Shown piece by piece: positions 15,101 to 22,700 of a DNA stretch of 64,000 nt. A program made the translations under genes and the position numbers. Below the pieces are notes generated by a model. The model was not told the origin of the DNA, ran no database searches, and worked only from the letters and a program-made list of their open reading frames with translations. Each line of letters starts with the position of its first letter. The first letter of the stretch is position 1. The stretch is from Archivesica marissinica (Eukaryota > Mollusca > Bivalvia > Venerida > Vesicomyidae): assembly GCA_014843695.1 (NCBI GenBank), contig CM026400.1, forward strand, positions 38,435,805 to 38,499,804, read 5' to 3'.

Positions 15101-16920
15101 CCTCATTCCTGATGGAATCCATCGTCATGAAGGTGAGAGAAGAGGCAACGTTGAATTTAAATGCCTTGCCTAAGAGCACAATCGTAACTACTCCAGCGGG
15201 GCTCGAACTCCGGACCTTTCGCACCTGAAGCGAACGCGCATCGACTGCGCTATCTCGAATTCCACATTTTTATATGTGAAGTGAATCCCACGTGTGAAGT
15301 TTAGTTTAATCATATTTTATTGCTCGATTCGTTTTACATATACATGTGAATACAAAACATGACAAATTAAATAACGGCAAACGGGTCGGGCCACAAGTTC
15401 TAGCAACATTAGTTACGGCCCTTCCCGACAAGATAGCAACTGAAAAGAATAGCGACCAGTGATTTCAAGCATATATAAATATAAAAAATAACGATTTTAT
15501 TTTTACACAAAATCATTTTTTCTGAAAAAAGTACATGTTATAGAGTTAGGAAAATAAAATAACAAACAATAAGAAGAAGTTATGAGAGAACGAACGAGAA
15601 TGTATGAGAAAGTATGAGAAAGTATGAGAAAGTATGAGAAAGAACGAGAAAGTATGAGAAAGTATGAGAAAGTATGAGAAAGAACGAGAAAGTATGAGAA
15701 AGTATGAGAAAGTATATGAAGTGATTCCAGGATCCGCAATTCTACACTAAGCAGAATAACTATTTGGTATCGAAATACATTCATACATCAATACATTTAC
15801 CAATGAAACATTCAATTAATTTAACATACCTTTGACGTAGTTCTAAAAAATGTGTACATTTCCTGAAAACTCACGTGTATGTTTTATAGCCCTTTGGGAT
15901 TTTCAAATCGGGTGATCGATCCAGGGCCTTCATGGGCCTCTTTTTATATTAACATGTACATATGTTGTATATAGTTGGTTTTAAAGGCCTTACAGACGAT
16001 CGATATTATCCAATGAGAGTACTTGTTCAATAAATATTAGGATTATTATTGCAAACAATTGTTTTCCAGTCGAATCGTGCAGGCGATATACTCGGGTGGA
16101 TCGATGTAGGGAATGCGTTCAGTTCAACCGATTCTAAGAAGGTATGTACATGTGTATTTGTATCGCGCATATCTAAAGCCACAACGTCATTACCTGATTA
16201 TTAAAAATGCCAAAACAGGTATTGTTCGATTTGCGCAGTGATTAGCACGCTCACTTCTCACCGATGCACCCACGGTTAGATCCCTAGACAGAGAAGTATG
16301 TGAGCTGGTACTGTGATCGACAGGTCAGAGATATCTCAAGATATGTGTGTGTTCATACGTTTATTTATCGTCGCTACCGGTTGCCCATATGAGCGACGCC
16401 TCCTGAAGAGATAAGTTATTTTAGATTTTGGAGGATAGTGCATGATACAGACAGAGACCCATTCCAGAATCTCCCCTGGTTCTTTTACGTGCACGGTGTA
16501 AAGCACCGACACGAGACCTCGGTTTAACGTCCCATCTGAAAGACTGTTAATTTTATTAGGGTCAGACGGGGGATCGAACCTGCGATCCCTGGATTACCAG
16601 TCCAGCATGTTACCACTGGACTACATATCCGTCTGTTCTCAAGATATTCCGATTTCCTCTCCATATATAAGTTTTCATCCGCGCCAACGAGAGTGATTAA
16701 TATAAGTTGCCAAAGCTTGTATCGCAATCGTTGTGAAATAAACACGTTAAAAAATGTTTATACTAAACAGTGCATGATGTCATATGTACAGCAGGTGTAA
16801 TGTACGCTCGTCCGCTTTGGATTATATGGCCTTGTGAGATAATAAACTTTTCAAATATATTTCCATTTTTCTTCCACTATGTTGCAGTCGGCTCGCAGAT
16901 ATGCACCAGAATCGATCTAG
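11..16920 (+). CDS. SEA/EGF single-pass membrane protein, left copy (3' part, ten exons)
   Basis: Exons 11-117, 1190-1251, 1777-1925, 3779-3884, 6459-6490, 10219-10339, 11631-11671, 13612-13703, 16070-16141 and 16888-16920 join with matching phases and no internal stop. The product reads: SEA domain (first three exons, about 105 residues), a Cys-rich EGF-like segment, a micro-exon linker, one transmembrane helix followed by basic residues (RRYRQ), and a tail of about 80 residues ending SARRYAPESI. A single-pass surface protein is inferred. EGF-SEA-EGF-TM order is known from membrane mucins such as MUC13 and MUC17. Its upstream exons lie outside the window. The tail has Tyr residues in DYQEPPYTM that could be signalling or sorting sites (inference). 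Frame preservation over ten exons argues it is functional. Exact homologue unknown. Confidence 0.8.
228..695 (+). repeat. 29-bp minisatellite, left arm (about 16 units)
   Basis: Unit GCAAACATATGGGATTGAAG plus TTTCTATAT. Lies in the intron after SEA exon 1, about 110 nt from the donor. Confidence 0.95.
795..897 (-). mobile_element. SINE-C tail fragment
   Basis: Carries the shared tail (AGTGATTAATATAAGTTGTT and TTCGCAATCGTTGTAAAATA on the minus strand). Its match at 55563-55650 in the other arm shows it predates the duplication. Confidence 0.7.
1190..1251 (+). CDS. Left copy exon: SEA domain, middle
   Basis: Acceptor TTTTTCAG and donor CAG/GTAAAA. 62 nt, phase 0 to 2, encoding LERHIMKYTDAQITVFVNRI plus the start of an Arg. 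All 62 bases are identical to 55195-55256 in the other arm, the most conserved exon of the pair. Confidence 0.78.
1285..1680 (+). mobile_element. SINE-F-like element split by a MITE
   Basis: Left part GGGCTGTTGCTAATGTTTTC, right part ending GCAATAAAATCTGATTAAA. Relatives at 11430-11610, 14262-14395, 15300-15445, 32570-32690 and the right arm. A 196-bp MITE sits inside. Family limits uncertain. Confidence 0.5.
1367..1562. mobile_element. MITE-2 with perfect 16-bp inverted ends
   Basis: CTACATCCGTTATGTC at 1367-1382 and its exact reverse complement at 1547-1562. The right arm has it at 54885-55079, so it was there before the duplication. Confidence 0.88.
1777..1925 (+). CDS. Left copy exon: SEA domain, last third with Gly-Ser motif
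   Basis: Acceptor TCTCCTCCAG, donor A/GTAATG; phase 2 to 1, 49 complete codons. Encodes NGSIIADYTVIYDD and then a helix with AIVQSIAEL. NGSII sits where SEA domains carry their G/S-V-V-V self-cleavage strand. Here Ile-Ile replaces Val-Val, so cleavage is possible but unproven. The right copy (53952-54100) keeps the motif. Confidence 0.8.
1955..2850. repeat. Two tandem copies of a hairpin-bearing repeat family
   Basis: Two roughly 365-bp units share ATTTTAACTGCCCT and GAGCCTCATT blocks and a hairpin built on TTATTAGTGT and its complement. Relatives lie at 32690-32925, 53490-53935 and 62930-63385. No protein seen. Confidence 0.65.
2989..3283 (+). mobile_element. SINE-A, left arm only
   Basis: tRNA-like head (Thr-type anticodon loop CCGGTAA, B box GGTTCGATCCC), body and TAAATAAACGTAAAACACAC tail. 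Flanked by CTCGCTGCCTAC (2977-2988) and CTCGTTGCCTAC (3272-3283). The right arm has the empty site near 49516-49527. First bases of the head are missing. Confidence 0.88.
3779..3884 (+). CDS. Left copy exon: Cys-rich EGF-like segment
   Basis: Acceptor TTATTTCAG, donor CG/GTAAAG; phase 1 to 2. Encodes 34 codons with Cys in DPCDIRE, LAPCAEGFYC and GPQC, four in all, so a short or partial EGF-like module. It sits between SEA and the membrane, as the second EGF does in membrane mucins. The right copy (48627-48732) differs at a few residues (NVDTD versus KADTD) and keeps every Cys. Confidence 0.77.
3911..4270 (+). repeat. 46-bp minisatellite, left arm (about 8 units)
   Basis: Unit TTCATTTAACATAATATATG then TATTAATAACTCGTCATTTG and CTCATG. 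Begins about 25 nt after the donor of the EGF-like exon. Confidence 0.95.
4320..5120 (+). mobile_element. SINE-D broken by a ~620-bp insertion
   Basis: GCCGTTACGATTGTGC to GCCGCTTCTC (4332-4386) is the SINE-D body; its continuation, ATCAGGAATGAGGTCTCGAG to the AAATAAATTTGTATAAAC tail, resumes at about 5010-5120. The insert has imperfect inverted AGAGAAGCAAG ends (about 4553 and 4865) inside it. Left arm only. Confidence 0.6.
5644..6216 (+). mobile_element. MITE-1 interrupted by SINE-C
   Basis: Ends AATGAGAGAC and the inverse TCCCTCATT. Internal block GTTACTGCCCCTGAATA and CTGCCAAGGAAGGTAATAGA match 13724-14105. A SINE-C (5876-6055: AGTATGTGAGCTGGTACGG to GTATAATAAATAAAG) is nested in it. Confidence 0.75.
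6459..6490 (+). CDS. Left copy micro-exon: juxtamembrane linker
   Basis: 32 nt between TATCTTTCAG and ATTG/GTAATA, encoding EMKVESAPDI plus split codons. It is the only piece that fixes the phase mismatch between the EGF-like exon (phase 2) and the transmembrane exon (phase 1). The right copy at 43814-43842 is 29 nt and also phase-correct (EMKVDSADN), one codon shorter. Three 105-bp repeats carrying copies of its donor follow directly. Confidence 0.72.
6491..6910 (+). repeat. 105-bp tandem repeat carrying copies of a splice donor (4 units)
   Basis: Units begin at 6491, 6596, 6701 and 6806. The last three begin CAATG/GTAAGATAG, a better donor than that of the micro-exon itself (ATTG/GTAATA). 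The right arm has a single unit. Confidence 0.93.
7110..8745 (+). repeat. 64-bp minisatellite, left arm (about 25 units)
   Basis: Unit ACCGTACAACATTGGGTCAA then CGTGCGGTAGCAATTAATTA and GATACTATTGCAATCTCTAA plus GTAC. Right arm has about 10 units. Confidence 0.96.
8751..10115 (+). mobile_element. LINE 3' fragment, left arm only
   Basis: Degenerate reading frame with KCLTCNIIEDEYHFIIEC (8975-9033), a C-x2-C-x11-H-x4-C knuckle typical of LINE C-termini, and QNWNARLNNSSRALFY before it. Stops and a frameshift break it. Ends near AATTTAATAAAATAAAC. The right arm (42700-42850) lacks it. Confidence 0.72.
10219..10339 (+). CDS. Left copy exon: transmembrane helix
   Basis: Acceptor TTCTACCAG, donor ACAG/GTAAGT; 121 nt, phase 1 to 2. 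Encodes NYIIFLTPIVG, an uninterrupted Val/Ile/Leu stretch through VAVMLLLCSILI, then the stop-transfer RRYRQSAVKD. The right copy (42563-42683) has the same length but 10 of 39 residues differ, nearly all in the outer half of the helix. The 3' half of this exon plus its donor is repeated in tandem downstream. Confidence 0.82.
10272..11200 (+). repeat. 77-bp tandem repeat made of exon and splice-donor sequence (about 9-10 units)
   Basis: Unit starts GTGGCGGTAATGTTGCTG at 10272, 10349, 10426 and so on. The first unit is the 3' half of the transmembrane exon plus its donor. Later units carry GATAAGTGG, GGTAGGTGG or GGTAAGTTG at the donor position. The right arm has about 1.3 units. A SINE-B splits the array at 10468. 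Confidence 0.94.
10468..10748 (+). mobile_element. SINE-B inside the 77-bp array
   Basis: Class II tRNA-like head (TCCGCCTCCGTGGTCGAGTG, long variable region, GGGTTCGAGCCCC), body to AACCCGAAATATAACATAAC. Exact 12-bp target duplication CTGATACGACGT at 10456-10467 and 10737-10748. Absent in the right arm. Confidence 0.9.
11430..11610 (+). mobile_element. SINE-F-like tail
   Basis: TTGTAGCCCAACCCATTTGC and an end GTGCAATAAAATATTATTT as in other family members. It abuts the acceptor of the 11631 exon. Confidence 0.45.
11631..11671 (+). CDS. Left copy exon: cytoplasmic tail 1
   Basis: Acceptor TTATTTTGCAG, donor CGG/GTATGG; 41 nt, phase 2 to 1, encoding HSRETTRDPTILT. The right counterpart 42041-42076 is 36 nt: five bases (in CCAACTATACTAACGG) are missing, which changes the exit phase to 2. 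Confidence 0.75.
11748..13453 (+). repeat. 36-bp minisatellite with a hairpin unit (about 47 units)
   Basis: Unit AGATTAGCGCATAATGCTTA plus CAGTAATCTTGTTTTA; AGATTA and TAATCT are inverted partners inside each unit. The right arm has one unit (about 41925-41965). Confidence 0.96.
13612..13703 (+). CDS. Left copy exon: cytoplasmic tail 2
   Basis: Acceptor GTTTTATAG, donor CAG/GTCAGA; 92 nt. Encodes DYQEPPYTMRKNLIWNFNRK and QDGTHAPSIQ. Three base changes separate it from 41670-41761. In this arm it is read in the frame giving two Tyr within DYQEPPY; in the other arm the frame differs. A MITE starts 20 bases after the donor and is absent from the other arm. Confidence 0.77.
13724..14105 (+). 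mobile_element. MITE-1 in the intron after tail exon 2, left arm only
   Basis: Inverted ends AATGAGAGACATC and GATGTCTCTCATT, 382 bp, no coding capacity. The right arm reads straight through (about 41640-41660). Confidence 0.87.
14262..14395 (-). mobile_element. SINE-F copy
   Basis: TTTAATCTTATTTTATTGC to GGGTTGGGCCACACGTTCTG and GGCCCTTCCC. Flanked by TGTTTAAT on both sides; the related segment at 25370 lacks it. Confidence 0.65.
14407..14492 (-). mobile_element. SINE-B fragment
   Basis: Tail part only, from TTATATTTTGGGTTTTATGC to CACCTTTCCTGG; the tRNA-like head is missing. Confidence 0.75.
14563..14886. mobile_element. MITE-2, rearranged copy with internal duplication
   Basis: One copy from CTACATCCGCTATGTC to GACATAACAGATGTAG (14736-14751), then half of it again to 14886. 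Not in the other arm at this site. Confidence 0.75.
15048..15265 (-). mobile_element. SINE-D copy
   Basis: On the minus strand: tRNA-like head with GAGTTCGAGCCCCGCTGGAG, then TTTAAATTCAACGTTGCCTC and ATCAGGAATGAGGTCTCGAG. Tail truncated. Confidence 0.75.
15300..15445 (-). mobile_element. SINE-F copy
   Basis: TTTAATCATATTTTATTGC, GGGTCGGGCCACAAGTTC and GGCCCTTCCCGAC as in 14262-14395. Confidence 0.55.
15595..15717 (+). repeat. 10-bp repeat GTATGAGAAA
   Basis: About 12 units, some AACGAGAAA variants; not evident in the right arm. Confidence 0.9.
16070..16141 (+). CDS. Left copy exon: cytoplasmic tail 3
   Basis: Acceptor TTGTTTTCCAG, donor AAG/GTATGT; 72 nt, phase 0 on both sides, encoding SNRAGDILGWIDVGNAFSST and DSKK. 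The counterpart 40693-40757 lacks seven bases near the start, then matches. Confidence 0.76.
16215..16752 (+). mobile_element. SINE-C split by a SINE-A
   Basis: Head CGCAGTGATTAGCACGCTCA, body GAAGTATGTGAGCTGGTAC, tail TTCATCCGCGCCAACGAGAG to GTGAAATAAACACG. The right arm has the unsplit element at 40425-40612. Confidence 0.82.
16345..16647 (-). mobile_element. SINE-A, left arm only
   Basis: Full-length minus-strand copy. Exact 11-bp target duplication TCTCAAGATAT at 16334-16344 and 16637-16647. Empty site within 40490-40510. Confidence 0.9.
16888..16920 (+). CDS. Left copy terminal coding exon
   Basis: Acceptor TATGTTGCAG; encodes SARRYAPESI and TAG. The coding part is identical in the other arm (40253-40285). 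A second acceptor-like CTCGCAG lies 10 nt further on and would give a different 16-residue ending, so alternative use is possible. No poly(A) site is assigned. Confidence 0.65.
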   Translation, partial: SARRYAPESI

Positions 16921-17560
16921 TCTTGATAGAGAATGTGGAGAAAGAATGATAACATCTGAACACGTTGATCAAGCAGGCGAAGAGGAAATGCAAAGCTTCG
17001 GTTGAACTTGTTGTTGGTTGTGTGCGTCTGTCTGCCTGTTAGCAGGATAACTCAATATGTTGTGGATGAACTTTGATGAAACGTTTTGTATCTCTCCGAG
17101 TGATACTCTCTACTTTCTTGATTTGTCATTAGTGTGTGCTCAAATTGTTGCTTTAAGTTTGCTTAACTCTTTCAACACCACGGGCCTCTAAATAGGCTTA
17201 CAAAAAGTGTAGATCCAGTTGAGCCGGCTCGTGACAGTAATATTACTAATTTTTAGACAATATTTACCTATTTTGATAAATGAACTGATCCACATTTAAT
17301 ATTCTTATTAATTTATTGGTCTAAAACTATCATGCACCACCAGTCCATGTCAGTTACTTTGTGTTGAATGGGTTAATGCATGTATATATATATATGCTAC
17401 TTTAGATGTCTGCTTATACCCACTGTATACCATGATTGATATTAACTTGTTTGCATCTACATTTGTTGTTGTTGTTGCTGCTGCTGCTCTTGCAGCTGCT
17501 GCTGTTGTTGTTGTTGCTGTTGTTTTTGTTGTTGCTGCTGCTGTTATTGTTGTTGTTGTT
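16921..17560 (+). other. Left gene 3' flank with (TGT/CTG)n
   Basis: Shared with 39700-40250. Probably the 3' untranslated region and beyond; no clear poly(A) signal chosen. 17454-17566 is a TTG/CTG microsatellite, absent in the other arm. Confidence 0.5.
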
Positions 17561-17574
17561 GTTAATGACATGTG

Positions 17575-18900
17575 TCTAGTATAACATTAGTATATGTGTG
17601 TATGTTACATGCAGGTTACTGACAATGGTAGATCAGTATGTTGGACCTTTAGATGGATGGATGTTAATGACATGTGTCTAGTATAACATTAGTGTATGTG
17701 TGTATGTTACATGCAGGTTACTGACAATGGAGGATCAGTATATTGGACCTTTAGATGGATGGATGTTAATGACATGTGTCTAGTATAACATTAGTGTATG
17801 TGTGTATGTTACATGCAGGTTACTGACAATGGTAGACCAGTATGTTGGACCTTTAGATGGATGGATGTTAATGACATGTGTCTAGTATAACATTAGTGTA
17901 TGTGTGTATGTTACATGCAGGTTACTGACAATGGTAGACCAGTATGTTGGACCTTTAGATGGATGGATGATAATGACATGTGTCTAGTATAACATTAGTG
18001 TATGTGTGTATGTTACATGCAGGTTACTGACAATGGTAGACCAGTATGTTGGACCTTTAGATGGGTGGATGTTAATGACATGTGTCTAGTATAACATTAG
18101 TGTATGTTACATGCAGGTTACTGACAATGGTAGACCAGTATGTTGGACCTTTAGATGGGTGGATGTTAATGACATGTGTCTAGTATAACATTTGTGTATG
18201 TTACATGCAGGTTACTGACAATGGTAGACCAGTATGTTGGACCTTTAGATGGATGGATGTTAATGACATGTGTCTAGTATAACATTAGTGTATGTGTGTA
18301 TGTTACATGCAGGTTACTGACAATGGTAGACCAGTATGTTGGACCTTTAGATGGATGTTAATGACATGTGTCTAGTATAACATTAGTGTATGTGTGTATG
18401 TTACATGCAGGTTACTGACAATGGTAGACCAGTATGTTGGACCTTTAGATGGATGGATGTTAATGACATGTGTCTAGTATAACATTAGTGTAGGTGTGTA
18501 TGTTACATGCAGGTTACTGACAATGGTAGATCAGTATGTTGGACCTTTAGATGGATGGATGTTAATGACATGTGTCTAGTATAACATTAGTGTATGTTAC
18601 ATGCAGGTTACTGACAATGGTAGACCAGTATGTTGGACCTTTAGATGGATGGATGTTAATGACATGTGTCTAGTATAACATTAGTGTATGTGTGTATGTT
18701 ACATGCAGGTTACTGACAATGGAAGACCAGTATGTTGGACCTTTAGATGGATGGATGTTAATGACATGTGTCTAGTATAACATTAGTGTATGTGTGTATG
18801 TTACATGCAGGTTACTGCCAATGAAAGACCAGTATGTTGGACCTTTAGATGGATGTTAATGACATGTGTCTAGTATAACATTAGTGTAGGTGTGTATGTT
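17575..18900 (+). repeat. 102-bp minisatellite, left arm (about 13 units)
   Basis: Unit GTTACTGACAATGGTAGACC to GTATGTTACATGCAG with GGATGGATGTTAATGACATG inside. Lies between the two convergent genes. Confidence 0.96.
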
Positions 18901-18998
18901 CAATTCCCCCACAAATTCTGACCTAGATTGAACCCTGCAGAACAGTATGCAAATTTGATTGTGTTTCCCGTTGTATATAATATCGTCTATCTGTTTCA

Positions 18999-19372
18999 TG
19001 CTGGTTTTAGTAAATATCAATATATTCGCATGTTTTCATACATTATCCAGTAGGCAGGTTTTAGTAAATATCAATATATTCGCATGTTTTCATACATTAT
19101 CTAGTAGGCAGGTGTTAGTAAATATCAATATATTCGCATGTTTTCATACATTATCCAGTAGGCAGGTGTTAGTAAATATCAATATATTCTCATGTTTTCA
19201 TACATTATCTAGTAGGCAGGTTTTAGTAAATATCAATATATTCTCATGTTTCCATACATTATCCAGTAGGCAGGTTTTAGTATATATCAATATATTCGCA
19301 TGTTTCCATACATTATATAGTAGGCAGGTTTTAGTAAATATCAATATATTCTCATGTTTCCATATAATAATC
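18999..19372 (+). repeat. 54-bp minisatellite, left arm (about 7 units)
   Basis: Unit GTTTTAGTAAATATCAATAT then ATTCGCATGTTTTCATACAT and TATCCAGTAGGCAG. 54 is a multiple of three, so it makes a spurious open frame. Confidence 0.95.
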
Positions 19373-19560
19373 CACATTATCTAAATATAGATATAAAATA
19401 TGAAGTATCGCTTTAATTGGAATCATTTTTCATTATAATACTGTTGCCTGCAACAAGTCACTCTACGAGAACCGCGTTGCCACCGTATAAATGCTGCATA
19501 TTGTTTGGTAGACCCTAGCGGTACCCCTTGTTGTTTTACCTGACATATCACTTCACTAGT

Positions 19561-19740
19561 CTACTTCTCGAGAGCAGCAATGACACCGTATAACGCTTGT
19601 TCAAGGTCCTGCAATCTGGGGTCATCGCCAACTCCGTGTATCGTTAAATGGTTGGTAACATAGGTGATCCCTAATCCGTTCTTTATATCCCCTATTGCTA
19701 CTTGTCCTCCGTGACCTGTATGGCCAACTGTACGTTCGCC
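19561..19740 (-). CDS. Beta-lactamase-like terminal exon (HTGHGGQ)
   Basis: 180 nt including TAG, acceptor TATTTGTGCCACAG. Encodes GERTVGHTGHGGQVAIGD, LGITYVTNHL and a helix ending GVIAALEK. H-T-G is the third active-site motif. This is the only exon of the gene inside the inverted repeat. Confidence 0.9.
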   Translation of the reverse strand, partial: GERTVGHTGHGGQVAIGDIKNGLGITYVTNHLTIHGVGDDPRLQDLEQALYGVIAALEK

Positions 19741-22700
19741 CTGTGGCACAAATAGAACAAATGCATCGTAAACCAAAGGAATAAATGCAAAGTAAACTAT
19801 AAATCCGGACGGGTATTTCTCCCTGTTCGTTCAACCAAAGGAATAAATGTAAGGTAAACTAAGAATCCGGACCGGTTAGTCTTATTGTTTGTCAAGAACT
19901 GTATCTCCCTAATGAACTAACAGAACGGATGTCAGGTAAAAGAATATGTATGTGCGGGACCGGTATGCATGCATGTGCATTGTACCATACCAGTACAAAT
20001 AAGACGATCTGGGTTTACGCCTGCATCAGCACCATGTTTGGCTATATCGCCGGTGGGCAGTTTACTGAACAACACATTTCCTGGACAGGCTCCAGCTGTT
20101 AACCAGTACTTCGTGCAGCAATCTCCGTAGGAAGCTGCCAACTTGTTCGTATAAATGAGACACGACCTGAGTGGGGCTCGAACACGTGACCGTCAGTAAT
20201 GATGTGTTACAGTGGTATACAAGTCATCGACCTTAACCACTCGACTACGGAGGCGGACCCAATCAAGTGTAAAGTTAGCTTAAAGTTGGGATGTAGGCCT
20301 ATACAATTATTTTACATACCCAAGGATTTTTCCTATATAAAGTTCCTAGACCAATGACGGACTCCTCCCCAGTTAGCATCACTGAATCTCGACCAGATAC
20401 CACCGGCGTAGAAAGTTGTTCTATACTGGCACGTGATAGTAGCTGGTTCCCGTTATGTTTTCCGCCATTTGAAAGAATACCGTACAATTTAGCCAATCCT
20501 CGAGCGGTACCAGTCCCAGACAATGACGACATTGTAACCTCCCTTATGTACGGGTTATTTAAAACGTATGTTCTCTGAAATATATCGCAATTCCTGAGTG
20601 TTCAGATATTAAGATACGTTCCTTGTTTATGGAATTCAGTAGAATGTCCTGAATTGCATTAATTATTTCGAATATTCACCCGAACGTCCGAATATCCGAA
20701 TACTATTCCAGTATTCGGAAGCAATATTATATTTGCAAAAATGAAATAAACTGTCATAAATCAGATACGTTTTTCTCTTTTGAAACCATCATACACTCTT
20801 CCATTCATTGGTTATGGTCTTAGGTAGCATGTTTTGACCTGTAGTTAACTCGTGTATGTGTTTGTTCCATGTATGTTCCATTAATGACAAACCCCTCGTG
20901 GGGACCTATACATATTTTCCTGAGCAGGCTTTGCGGACCTAAGCGGTTAACCAGAACTAAGCAATGTGTGTGAGGTGCCTTGCTCAATGACAGTACATGC
21001 ATCACCTGACCGAGTGTCGGACATTGGGCCATTCGATTCCAAATCCGACGCTCTACCCACAGACGCTTGGGGTCTGGACAAATGTTTGCCGGTTCAAAAC
21101 CACAAAACTAAGAAACTTTGTTTTTTGTTTGGTTCTTATGAACACTATGATACACTATAGGCTTGACACTATACATAAAAAATGTTTTACACCATTCCAA
21201 GCAAGTTTTAAAATGACACCCCGTCATTATCAAGGCTATATATTGAAAGATAACCAGGTCGCAAATGTAAACAAACCATGTGCTACACATTTAACGGCCG
21301 TAATATGCCAGTTTCTAAACTTACTTGTAAATCCACTATTTTAGTTCTCCGCAGCAATCATTTGTCTATCAAACGATTGTCGTCTGGATGTCTACCTTTG
21401 CCTGATTACACTCACAAATTTAAAACATAAAAACAATTCCTGCGATATATTATATAACATGGTGTCATTGGCTGTGCTATTATATAACATGCTCTCATTG
21501 GCTGAGCTATTATATAACATGCTCTCATTGGCTGAGCTCTTATATAACATGCTCGCATTGGCTGTGCTATTATATAACATGCTCTCATTGGCTGTGCTAT
21601 TATATAACATGCTCTCATTGGCTGAGCTATTATATATCATGCTCTCATTGGCTGAGCTATTATATAGCATGCTCTCATTGGCTGTGCTATTATATAACAT
21701 GCTCTCATTGGCTATGCTATTATATAACATGCTATCATTGGCTGTGCTATTATATAACATGTTCTCACCTGAATTAATTCCTTGACTGGTGAAACAGATC
21801 TTGCAATGAAAGACTCTGGATGAAACACAATCTGGTACATTGGCGTTAGATACCGACGGTACTGGAATGCGTCGAAAAACAACTGGTACTTAGAACGGGG
21901 TACCAACCGAGCTGTACGGTGAACATCGGCAAGTGGCGAATTCATGTGGAAATCTATGCCTGAAATGAGTAAATATCATTTATGAAAGGGCAACATCTGA
22001 TAACGTAACCGAACTATCTTCTATTTTATTCTCGCCCGCAATTTCTACACCAGAAGGATGAACTGGACTGTTTTCTACAGCTCGTGATGGGATCCAAATC
22101 GACGCTACGTTGGTGTCGTGGTGTACTTATATTGCGTAAATGCTATGTAATATGGTTTATTACGATATTCTGTACAGCCCAGTACTTCCGTCTGAACAGA
22201 GTTTGACGTTTGTGTTGAATTCGCCGACCCGCTCAGCCGCACCAGGTTGTATAATATAAGAACAAGCGATCTCGGGTCCAAGACTCACACGTTTAATGTG
22301 GACGACAGAACGATCCTGTATGTGCATACGTCATCATATACACAGCATTCTTATTACACATACAATACATGAATATTTAACACCAATACAGACGGATCTG
22401 TAGTCCAGTGGTAACACGCTGGACTGGTAATCCAGGAATCGCAGGTTCGATCGTCCGTCTGACCCTAATAAAATTAACAGTATTTCAGATGGGACGTTAA
22501 ACCGAGGTCTCGTGTCGGGTCTCGTGTCGGTGCTTTACACCGTGTACATAAAAGAACCAGAGGAGACTCTGGAATGGGTCTCTGTCTGTATCATTGCACT
22601 ATCCTCCAAAAATCTCTTCAGGAGGCGTCGCTCATATGGGCAACGGGTAGCGACGATAAATAAACGTAAAACACACACGTATTCGAACCAATGACATTGG

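Larger units (their letters stand above)
1..19886. repeat. Left arm of a large inverted repeat
   Basis: The reverse complement of this stretch is found, in the same order, in 35715-57896. Matching landmarks include all ten left-copy exons, the introns between them, the 29-bp, 46-bp, 64-bp, 102-bp and 54-bp arrays, and the last exon of the beta-lactamase-like gene. Exon identity is high: the 62-nt exon at 1190 is identical and the 92-nt exon at 13612 differs at three bases. Introns differ mainly by insertions and by array size. The outer end lies beyond base 1. Confidence 0.93.

Noticed and set aside
15503..15784. Ser/Phe-rich open frame
   Set aside because: Caused by the 10-bp GTATGAGAAA repeat.
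16899..17004. Alternative longer C-terminus (frame from ATGCACCAG)
   Set aside because: Needs a phase that no upstream exon provides; the SARRYAPESI ending fits in both copies. In the right arm this frame runs past the left copy's stop, so it is not conserved.
22391..22465. tRNA-Thr gene
   Set aside because: The tRNA-like part is fused to a SINE body found many times in the window; it is a SINE head, not a lone tRNA gene. The same applies to the Pro-like head at 54162.
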